Source: an uncultured Bacteroidales bacterium (GTDB lineage Bacteria; Bacteroidota; Bacteroidia; Bacteroidales; UBA3663). From it: a DNA stretch of 19,238 nucleotides. The position numbers and the translations under genes were made by a program. The stretch is from positions 1 through 19,238 of the forward strand of contig CALBPV010000125.1 of NCBI GenBank assembly GCA_937899265.1. Reading direction: 5' to 3'. Below the pieces are notes generated by a model. It did not search any database and was not told the DNA's origin. It saw only the letters and a program-made list of their open reading frames with translations. Each line of letters opens with the position of its first letter. Positions within the stretch are counted from its first letter, which is position 1. Positions 7,453 through 13,358 of the stretch are shown here, piece after piece.

Positions 7453-8751
7453 TCAGAGGAACCATCCCTGATAGGCGACACCGATGTTGAGAGCTGGCTC
7501 GTTGTTGTACTTGCTGTCGAGGAAACGGTGGCTGTACTCGGCCTTGATGACCACCTGTTTGACGGGGTAGTAGTTGATACCCGTAGCAATGCGCTTCACG
7601 GCGGTGTAGCCGTAACTTGTGCCCTTGGTGTCGGAGGCGTAGGGGTCGTAGCTCTCAAACCGTCCGAAGAGGAAGAGCTTTTGCTCGTCGGCACGCAGAC
7701 AGGATATCTGCGAGAAGATGTCGTAGCCGGCCTCGATGCCGATGGCGTAGGCATTGCCGCTCACGAAAGCGGAGTGTTTGAAGGGCGACTTGGAGTTCTT
7801 GCGGTTGTACATGTTCTTCAATTGGTCGGCATCGCTCAGGTAGCCATAGTCGGCCTGACCGCGTACAATCCAGTTGTGTCCCTTGTAGGTGAGGTCGATG
7901 CTTCCGATGGCCACACGTCCTTTGTAGGTTGCGCTCACGCCGCTCTTCTCTGCGGGATAGGTGTTGCCGATGGAGTGGCCGTAGTAGCCGCTCATACCGA
8001 TTCGAAGGCCGGGGATGGCGTAGTAATCCACGCGGAGGGCGGCACCGTATTTGTTGGCCACGTCGAACTCAAGGGGAGACTTGGGACCTTTGTGAATCCA
8101 GCCCGTGTTGGTGAAGTTGTCGGCATTGAGTCCGGCCAGGAACTGGGCTTCGTAGCGCCACTTGCCGTAGCGTCCGAAGAAGGAAACTCCCGTCTGGTGC
8201 CAAGTGGAGGGAAGGATGATGTCCTCGCCCTCGGGACGATAGACGGTAAAGAAATTGAGGGGCTCGTGGTAGGCGTTGTTGAGACCCACGGGAACAACGA
8301 TATGGCCGGCACGTATGTTGGCCATCTTGTTGAAAGTCTTCTGAATCCAGAACTGCTCGAGTTCCACCTCTCCGCCTTTCTCGGTTTCCTGTTCCCATTC
8401 GCCGCCTTCTTCGTCTTCTTTCTCATAGGCGATGCCGTTGCCGCCGTGTTCGAATTCTATCTCGGTTCCCACGCTCCAGCCTTTGCCGAAGTCGTAGCCC
8501 AAATAAACGACCACATGGGGAAGGTCGAACTTTCCGTGACTGGGATCGTTCTTGTGTTCCTCAGGCTGACTGTAGCGGCTCACGTGGTCGCTGTAGAAGT
8601 TGCGGCTGTAGTTGGCTTCACCGTATCCGCCGACGCTGAAACGATGGCCGTTGACGTGTTGCATAACGCTGTCGCCGGCCACTTCCTGAGCGTTTGCCCC
8701 GAAAGCGAACGTTCCGGCCAAAGCACATAATAGCAATGAATTTTTTACCAT
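7453..8751 (-). CDS. Outer-membrane porin-like beta-barrel protein
   Basis: A 432-residue exported protein. The signal peptide (MVKNSLLLCALAGTFAFGANA) ends with an AxA cleavage site. The mature chain is a series of amphipathic strands with aromatic girdles (for example FSVGGYGEANYSRNF, VVVYLGYDF, SFFGRYGKWRYEAQFLAG). It ends AYQGWFL, consistent with an outer-membrane beta-barrel related to the phosphate-selective porin-like proteins of Bacteroidetes. A conspicuous Glu-rich loop at about 110-132 (EKEDEEGGEWEQETEKGGEV) falls between two predicted strands and could attract cations. It is first in the block porin, imelysin, cytochrome, CcsBA and has its own candidate promoter. The solute is unknown; a metal or metal complex is suggested only by context. 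Confidence 0.82.
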   Translation of the reverse strand: MVKNSLLLCALAGTFAFGANAQEVAGDSVMQHVNGHRFSVGGYGEANYSRNFYSDHVSRYSQPEEHKNDPSHGKFDLPHVVVYLGYDFGKGWSVGTEIEFEHGGNGIAYEKEDEEGGEWEQETEKGGEVELEQFWIQKTFNKMANIRAGHIVVPVGLNNAYHEPLNFFTVYRPEGEDIILPSTWHQTGVSFFGRYGKWRYEAQFLAGLNADNFTNTGWIHKGPKSPLEFDVANKYGAALRVDYYAIPGLRIGMSGYYGHSIGNTYPAEKSGVSATYKGRVAIGSIDLTYKGHNWIVRGQADYGYLSDADQLKNMYNRKNSKSPFKHSAFVSGNAYAIGIEAGYDIFSQISCLRADEQKLFLFGRFESYDPYASDTKGTSYGYTAVKRIATGINYYPVKQVVIKAEYSHRFLDSKYNNEPALNIGVAYQGWFL

Positions 8752-8787
8752 TTTCTGTATGTTTTAATACAAATTTCTGTTTGTTTT

Positions 8788-8804
8788 TTAGACATTCAGT
8801 CTAA
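8788..8804. promoter_or_regulatory. Perfect TTAGAC-N5-GTCTAA palindrome in porin leader
   Basis: A 6-bp perfect inverted repeat with a 5-bp spacer (8788-8793, 8799-8804) sits just downstream of the porin -7 box, near the predicted transcript start. The position suits an operator or a 5'-leader hairpin. The regulator is not identifiable from sequence. Confidence 0.45.
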
Positions 8805-8813
8805 TTTCGGGTG

Positions 8814-8845
8814 CAAAGATAAAGGTTTCCCGTCAAAGACACAAT
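8814..8845 (-). promoter_or_regulatory. Candidate Bacteroidetes promoter for the porin-imelysin-cytochrome block
   Basis: On the minus strand TATCTTTG (8814-8821) is an exact TAnnTTTG -7 box. About 20 bp upstream lies a TTGTG sequence (around 8840-8844), an imperfect -33 element. The start would fall near 8807, giving a leader of about 55 nt before the porin ATG. Confidence 0.5.
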
Positions 8846-8957
8846 ACCTAAATGTAGGGATTTTGCAGGGTGAACGATTGTAAACAAGAGCTCAACGTGT
8901 CCACTTTTGATTAAATCCGATTCCCGAAGTTCTGTCAGAAATATTCCGTTCGATAAC

Positions 8958-8971
8958 TTAGGTTAACCTGA
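8958..8971. promoter_or_regulatory. TTAGGTTAACCTGA palindrome (DtxR-box-like)
   Basis: A near-perfect 14-bp palindrome centred on GGTTAACC. It resembles half of the TTAGGTTAGCCTAACCTAA operator of DtxR/IdeR-type iron or manganese regulators. It lies about 140 bp upstream of the predicted porin promoter, farther than usual for a repressor site, so assignment is tentative. Confidence 0.3.
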
Positions 8972-8999
8972 GGGAAGATATAGAAAGGAAAACACACAA

Positions 9000-9029
9000 A
9001 AGCCCACCGGCAAGGTTGCCAGTGGGCTT
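9000..9029 (-). terminator. Rho-independent terminator, leftward
   Basis: An 8-bp stem (AAGCCCAC 9000-9007 with GTGGGCTT 9022-9029) is extended internally by GGCAA/TTGCC. On the minus strand it is followed by TTTTGTGTGTTTT. It would end leftward transcripts coming from aguB through the heptamer array and insulate the porin promoter. The gene-free stretch 8752-9289 otherwise holds the porin promoter elements, a G/C-rich repeat and heptamer array A. Confidence 0.7.
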
Positions 9030-9053
9030 ATAGACAGGATTTCGGTTTAAAAC

Positions 9054-9103
9054 TTGAACCCCATCCCCCCTTCCCTTCAAGGGAGAGGCTGGGGGAGAGG
9101 CTG
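9054..9103. repeat. G/C-rich palindromic repeat, copy 1
   Basis: TTGAACC is followed by CCATCCCCCC, then TTCCCTTCAAGGGAGAGG and GGCTGGGGGAGAGGCTG. The centre CCCTTCAAGGG is an inverted repeat. A close copy lies at 14255-14296, where it is likewise preceded by TTGAAAC. Here it directly adjoins heptamer array A. Confidence 0.8.
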
Positions 9104-9271
9104 GACCTTAGACCTTAGACCTTAGACCGTCCACCAGGACGCAGAGCCCTTAGACCTTTGACCTTAGACCTTTGACCTTTGACCTTAGACCTTAGATCGT
9201 CCACCAGGACGCAGAGACCTTAGACCTTTGACCTTAGACCTTTGACCTTAGACCTTTGACCTTAGACCTTA
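9104..9271. repeat. Heptamer array A (GACCTTA/GACCTTT, 24 units in register)
   Basis: Exactly 168 bp, or 24 consecutive 7-bp units with no slip. Seventeen are GACCTTA or GACCTTT. The other seven fall in two in-register inserts, 9125-9152 (28 bp) and 9195-9215 (21 bp), both containing the inverted repeat CGTCC-ACC-AGGACG. The array ends within 20 bp of the aguB stop and lies between aguB and the leftward terminator, so it would be in the 3' untranslated region of the aguB mRNA as the reverse complement (TAAGGTC/AAAGGTC). Confidence 0.97.
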
Positions 9272-9289
9272 GACCAATCTTCAGGGCTT

Positions 9290-10189
9290 TTATTCACGGA
9301 AGCGGAGGGTGAGGTCTCCGTAGGCATCAATGCGACGGTCGCGCAGGAAAGGCCACCAACGGCGGACCTCTTCGGAGTGCTGCAAGTCGATATCGACGAC
9401 GAGAATCTCCGGCTCGGTATCGGCTTCGGCGAGGAATTCGCCCTGAGGCCCGGCTACGAAGCTGTGTCCCCAGAAGGGGATGCCGCTCTGTGGGGCTGCT
9501 GTGGTGGCGGAGGCAGGAGGCGGGAGAGGAGACGGTTCAAAGCCGCAACGGTTGACGGTGATGACGGGAAGTCCGTTGGCAACGGCGTGTCCGCGCTGTA
9601 CGGTCTGCCATGCTTCGAGCTGGCGACGTTGTTCGTCGGGAGAGTCGGAAGGCTCCCATCCGATGGCGGTGGGATAGATGAGCACATCGGCCCCGGCAAG
9701 TGCCATGAGACGTGCTCCCTCGGGGTACCACTGGTCCCAGCAGACCTGGACACCCAACTTGCCCACGGAGGTGGCAATGGGGTGGAATCCGAGGTCGCCC
9801 GGTGTGAAGTAGAACTTCTCGTAATAGCCCGGGTCATCGGGGATGTGCATCTTGCGATGGATGCCTGCGATGGAGCCGTCGCTCTCGAAGACGACGGCGG
9901 TATTGTGGTAGAGACCGGCAGCCCGGCGTTCGAAGAGGGAGGAGACGAGTACGACACGGCACTCTCGGGCGAGGGCTCCGAAGAACTCGGTGGAGGGGCC
10001 GGGCACGGGTTCAGCGAGGTCGAAGCGGGAGACATCTTCGGTCTGACAGAAATAGGGACTGTTGTGGAGCTCGGGCAGCACTACGAGATTAACACCCAAA
10101 CTTGCGGCCTCGCGAACGGAGGCAGCAAGTTGGTTGAGGTTCTCTTGGCGCGAAGCGGAGAGAGCGGGTTGGATGAGAGCAACTTTCAT
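9290..10189 (-). CDS. aguB: N-carbamoylputrescine amidase (carbon-nitrogen hydrolase)
   Basis: A 299-residue nitrilase-superfamily enzyme that converts N-carbamoylputrescine to putrescine, CO2 and ammonia in the agmatine route of polyamine synthesis. The Glu-Lys-Cys triad is visible: Glu40 in VVLPELHNSPYF, Lys113 in HRKMHIPDDPGYYEKFYFTPGD, and Cys150 in QVCWDQWYPEGAR. The HIPDDPGYYEKFYFTPGD block is characteristic of AguB. A Pro/Ala/Thr-rich segment at about 219-235 (PSPLPPPASATTAAPQS) lies in a surface loop just before the conserved FWGHSFVAGPQGE and looks like a small expansion. The usual partner, agmatine deiminase (AguA), is not in the window. The ATG is 4 bp from a heptamer array upstream and the stop is close to another downstream, so any promoter must lie within or beyond the repeats. 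Confidence 0.93.
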   Translation of the reverse strand: MKVALIQPALSASRQENLNQLAASVREAASLGVNLVVLPELHNSPYFCQTEDVSRFDLAEPVPGPSTEFFGALARECRVVLVSSLFERRAAGLYHNTAVVFESDGSIAGIHRKMHIPDDPGYYEKFYFTPGDLGFHPIATSVGKLGVQVCWDQWYPEGARLMALAGADVLIYPTAIGWEPSDSPDEQRRQLEAWQTVQRGHAVANGLPVITVNRCGFEPSPLPPPASATTAAPQSGIPFWGHSFVAGPQGEFLAEADTEPEILVVDIDLQHSEEVRRWWPFLRDRRIDAYGDLTLRFRE

Positions 10190-10193
10190 CTAA

Positions 10194-10376
10194 GGTCAAA
10201 AGTCAAAGGTCAAAAGTCAAAGGTCAAAAGTCAAAGGTCAAAAGTCAAAGGTCAAAGGTCAAAAGTCAAAGGTCAAAAGTCAAAGGTCAAAGGTCAACTG
10301 TGAACGACCTTAGACCTGTCAAAAGTCAAAGGTTAACTGTGAACGTCCTTAGACCTTAGACCTTAGACCTTAGACC
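10194..10376. repeat. Heptamer array B between divergent aguB and rodA
   Basis: Fourteen in-register units of GGTCAAA and AGTCAAA (10194-10291, the reverse complement of TTTGACC/TTTGACT) lead to a junction, GGTCAAC-TGTGAAC (10292-10305). The orientation then flips to GACCTTA. A second, slightly diverged junction copy (GGTTAAC-TGTGAAC, 10331-10344) precedes GTCCTTA, GACCTTA three times and GACC (10345-10376). The array fills nearly all of the 222-bp space between the two start codons. A duplicated ATAAACCCC follows at 10381-10398. Confidence 0.97.
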
Positions 10377-10411
10377 GAATATAAACCCCATAAACCCCTC
10401 AACCGTCAATC

Positions 10412-11899
10412 ATGAACCATTATATCAAATCGTTCGATTGGGTGACATTGGTCATCTATCTCATTCTGGTCTTTGCAGGGTGGTTCACCATCAATGCGGC
10501 ATCCTACGATCTGGAAGGACAGTCGGGTTCCATCTTCGATTTCTCGCGTCCTTCGGGCAAACAGATAGTATGGATGGGGCTTTCCGTCATTCTGATTGTG
10601 GGGATATTGGTCACCGACACCAAATTCTTCACGACATACGCGCCCCTCATCTATACGTTCATGATGTTGCTGTTGTTTGCCACCATTTTCATCGGTACAA
10701 ATATCAACGGTTCCCATTCGTGGATTAAGATAGGAACGTTCTCCATACAGCCGGCTGAATTCGGCAAATTTTCGACGGCGCTGATGATTGCATGGTTGTT
10801 CAACACCTACAATTTCAGGTTGACTCAACCCTCCAATTTTGTCAAAGCCTGTTTAATCATCCTTATCCCTGTCTTGCTCATCATTCTCCAACGGGAGACG
10901 GGTTCGGCGCTCGTCTATTTCTCGCTGGTGCTGCTTTTCTATCGGCAGGGCATGAGCGGCCTTATTCTGTGGATGGGTTTCTCGATGGTTCTGATTTTCG
11001 TATTGGGCATACGCTACAGCATCGACCTTGCCACGGGCGAAGCGTCGCTCTTAGGACAGGAGCTGGTACTTTCCATTATTCCCTTTTTGGTGGTGCTGAT
11101 GTTTGTTTTCTATGTGGAAGACTACGAGTCGGCCATCCGGTTGGGAGTGATTTCTGCGCTGTGGCTCATTGTCGGAAGCCTTCTGATTCGCTATTTGCCG
11201 GTATGGTTGCCTGAGAACTACGCAGCCCTCTTTACCCATTATGTCACCTATCGCAACGTGGCTTTGGCGCTCTCAATCTACAGTGCGCTCTACTCCCTTT
11301 GGTTCTACCTGCTGAGGCGTTATTTGCCCTATCTGTGGGTCGCCCTCTTGACCCTCTTCTTCACAGGCTGGCTCTTTGCCTGCCATACAGCATTCAGCAA
11401 ACTGGAGGAGCATCAGCGACTGCGTATCGAAGTGCTGCTTGGCATCCGGGAGGACCTCAAGGGTGCCGGCTATAATGTCAATCAGGCGAAAATCGCCATC
11501 GGCTCGGGCGGACTTGTCGGCAAAGGATATCTCGAAGGAACGCAGACAAAACTCTCATACGTGCCGGAACAGGAGACGGACTTCATCTTCTGTACCGTGG
11601 GCGAGGAGCAGGGCTTCGTGGGGAGCACCCTTGTCATCTTGCTCTACATGACGCTGATACTCCGTCTTATCTATCTTGCCGAACGACAACGTACGGTTTT
11701 TGCCCAAATCTACGGCTACTGCGTGGCCTGCATTTTTGCCTTCCACGTTTTCATCAACATCGGAATGGTGATAGGGCTGGTTCCGGTCATCGGCATTCCT
11801 CTGCCCTTCTTCAGTTATGGCGGCTCCGGCCTTTGGTCATTCACCATCCTTCTCTTCATCTTCCTCAAGCTCGACATGAGCCGCGTGGACACCTATTGA
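10412..11899 (+). CDS. rodA: Rod-shape determining protein RodA (SEDS peptidoglycan polymerase)
   Basis: A 495-residue polytopic inner-membrane glycosyltransferase of the SEDS family that polymerises lipid II during elongation, normally with a class B penicillin-binding protein (PBP2). Family blocks: GSHSWIKIGTFSIQPAEFGK near residue 100, GSGGLVGKGYLEGTQTKLSYVPEQETDFIFCTVGEEQG (catalytic Asp390 in ETDF), and GIPLPFFSYGGSG near the C-terminus. It is longer than the roughly 370-420 residues of proteobacterial homologues because of an added hydrophobic middle section at about 215-330, a form I recall from Bacteroidetes RodA. It is called RodA rather than FtsW on the YLEGTQTKLSYVPEQETDF block. 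No mrdA or mre gene is adjacent; it stands alone between heptamer arrays. Confidence 0.9.
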   Translation: MNHYIKSFDWVTLVIYLILVFAGWFTINAASYDLEGQSGSIFDFSRPSGKQIVWMGLSVILIVGILVTDTKFFTTYAPLIYTFMMLLLFATIFIGTNINGSHSWIKIGTFSIQPAEFGKFSTALMIAWLFNTYNFRLTQPSNFVKACLIILIPVLLIILQRETGSALVYFSLVLLFYRQGMSGLILWMGFSMVLIFVLGIRYSIDLATGEASLLGQELVLSIIPFLVVLMFVFYVEDYESAIRLGVISALWLIVGSLLIRYLPVWLPENYAALFTHYVTYRNVALALSIYSALYSLWFYLLRRYLPYLWVALLTLFFTGWLFACHTAFSKLEEHQRLRIEVLLGIREDLKGAGYNVNQAKIAIGSGGLVGKGYLEGTQTKLSYVPEQETDFIFCTVGEEQGFVGSTLVILLYMTLILRLIYLAERQRTVFAQIYGYCVACIFAFHVFINIGMVIGLVPVIGIPLPFFSYGGSGLWSFTILLFIFLKLDMSRVDTY

Positions 11900-11902
11900 T
11901 TA

Positions 11903-11921
11903 CTCCCCTCTTCCAGGGGAG
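11903..11921 (+). terminator. Stem-loop after rodA
   Basis: A perfect 7-bp GC-rich stem (CTCCCCT 11903-11909 with AGGGGAG 11915-11921) with loop CTTCC begins 3 bp after the rodA stop. It is not followed by T residues, so termination is uncertain. Its core resembles the centre of the G/C-rich repeats at 9061 and 14255, and heptamer array C starts immediately after it. Confidence 0.45.
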
Positions 11922-12180
11922 GTCTAAGGTCAGAGGTCAAAGGTCAAAGGTCAAAGGTCTAAGGTCGGTTCACAGTTGACCTTTGACTTTTGACCTTTGA
12001 CAATCCTTCAGGATGCAATGACCTTTGACTTTTGACCTTAGACCTTAGACCTTAGACCTTAGACTTTTGACCTTTGACTTTTGACCTTTGACAATCCTTC
12101 AGGATGCAATGACCTTAGACCTTAGACTTTTGACCTTTGACCTTTGACTTTTGACCTTAGACCTTAGACCTTAGACCACT
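11921..12180. repeat. Heptamer array C between convergent rodA and malY
   Basis: The left part is GGTCTAA, GGTCAGA, GGTCAAA three times, GGTCTAA (11921-11962). A junction, GGTCGGTTCACAGTTGACC (11963-11981), is the reverse complement of the array B junction with one extra G. From 11978 to 12173 there are 28 units in perfect register: 22 are GACCTTA, GACCTTT or GACTTTT, and six lie in two identical 21-bp inserts (11999-12019 and 12090-12110) centred on ATCCTTCAGGAT. The whole space between the two gene ends is repeat. Confidence 0.97.
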
Positions 12181-12182
12181 TT

Positions 12183-12203
12183 GACCGTCCTTTAGGACAG
12201 ACG
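12183..12203. repeat. 21-bp hairpin unit overlapping the malY stop codon
   Basis: GACCGTCC-TTTAGGACAGACG is a third variant of the 21-bp hairpin units seen inside arrays A and C. Its GTCCTTTAGGAC palindrome contains the malY stop codon (12192-12194), so the last codons of malY (R-L-S-stop) are read from repeat sequence. Confidence 0.8.
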
Positions 12204-13358
12204 GTGGAGCGCTTCCATCAGTTGGGCCTTCGGACAGGCAATGTTGATGCGGATGTATCCCTTGCCGTCTGTTCCGTACATCCGTCCTTCGTTGAACCAT
12301 ACGTGACGGGTGCGGAGAAGCCGATGGCAGAAGAGACGTTCGTCCTTCGCAATCTTCGACACATCGACCCACACCAGATAGGTGCCTTCCAGACGGGCCA
12401 CAGGACAGTCGGGCAGATGCACCGCCATCCAAGTCTTCAGCGTCAGATAGTTCTCGTAAAGATAAGTCTGCAGGGCGAGGAGCCAGGGTTCGCCTTCATT
12501 GTATGCGGCCTCAAGCGCTGCTATGCCGAAGGGATTCACATCGCAGATTTCATTGATGTTGACGGCCCGGTCGATGCGTCTGCGCAGTTCGTGGTCGGCA
12601 CAGATGATGTTGGCTATCTGGAGGCCTGCGATGTTGAACGTTTTGGTGGGAGCACAGCAGGTCACCGTCTCTTCCGCATCGATGGCTGAGATGGGTGTAT
12701 ATTCAATCATGGGCATCGTGAGGTCGCAATGTATCTCGTCGCTCAAGATGCGTACGTTGTGTTTGCGGCAGATTTCCACCGTATGTTCCAGCTCCGTGCG
12801 TGTCCATACCCGGCCGGCAGGATTGTGGGGATTGCAGAGCAGGAAGACCGTCGTGCGGGGGTCGGCTGCTTGTGCCTCAAAGTCTGCCCAATCCACCTCA
12901 TACGTGAATTCTCCGGGGGAGAGATTGACGCGACGCAGGGGAGATATGGCCGCCTCCAAGCCGCTGTTGCGGATGGAAGAGAAGAAGCAATTATAGACGG
13001 GAGTCTGAATCAGACATTTCTCTCCGGGAAGGGTGAGCGCTTTGAGGATGGCCGAGATGGCAGGCACCACGCCCGGCACGTAGAGAATCCATTCTTTTTT
13101 CCAGGTCACATTGTGGCGGCGCTGCCACCAGCGAATGACAGCATCATAGAAAGAGTCGGGTACAATCGTGTAGCCGTAAACTCCGTGAACAGCACGTTTC
13201 AATACGGCCTCGCGTACCACAGGGGCGGTCTCGAAATCCATGTCTGCCACCCACATCGGAATCAAATCACTCATGTCCATCTCGCCTACGGGGTGATCCC
13301 ATTTCACACAGGAGGTGTGGCGACGGTCTGTGCTTTTGTCAAAATCAAATTCGTTCAT
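12192..13358 (-). CDS. MalY/PatB-type PLP-dependent C-S lyase / aminotransferase
   Basis: A 388-residue fold-type I PLP enzyme of the MalY/PatB group. Members cleave the beta C-S bond of cystathionine or cysteine conjugates to give a thiol, pyruvate and ammonia, in the cytoplasm. Visible landmarks are WVADMDF near the N-terminus (36-42), HGVYGYT (58-64), the cofactor region NPHNPAGR (176-183), DEIHCDL (from 207) and the Schiff-base lysine in APTKTFNIAG (Lys239). The length matches the family. The start overlaps the end of the DUF3737 gene by 14 bp, so the two are translationally linked. The last codons fall in a repeat-derived hairpin. The exact substrate (cystathionine versus another thioether) cannot be decided, so no symbol is given. 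Confidence 0.9.
   Translation of the reverse strand: MNEFDFDKSTDRRHTSCVKWDHPVGEMDMSDLIPMWVADMDFETAPVVREAVLKRAVHGVYGYTIVPDSFYDAVIRWWQRRHNVTWKKEWILYVPGVVPAISAILKALTLPGEKCLIQTPVYNCFFSSIRNSGLEAAISPLRRVNLSPGEFTYEVDWADFEAQAADPRTTVFLLCNPHNPAGRVWTRTELEHTVEICRKHNVRILSDEIHCDLTMPMIEYTPISAIDAEETVTCCAPTKTFNIAGLQIANIICADHELRRRIDRAVNINEICDVNPFGIAALEAAYNEGEPWLLALQTYLYENYLTLKTWMAVHLPDCPVARLEGTYLVWVDVSKIAKDERLFCHRLLRTRHVWFNEGRMYGTDGKGYIRINIACPKAQLMEALHRLS

Noticed and set aside
8752..9289. Hidden small gene or RNA gene in the largest gene-free gap
   Set aside because: No convincing frame, tRNA fold or known riboswitch pattern is visible. The space is accounted for by promoter elements, a terminator and repeats.
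9377..10303. 308-codon plus-strand frame ending in a K-G-Q-K-S-K-V repeat tail
   Set aside because: Antisense to aguB. The repeat tail is the heptamer array translated, which gives a 7-residue period, and is not evidence of a protein.
9104..12180. CRISPR array
   Set aside because: Units are 7 bp and contiguous, the interposed 21-bp segments are near-identical rather than unique spacers, and no cas gene is present.
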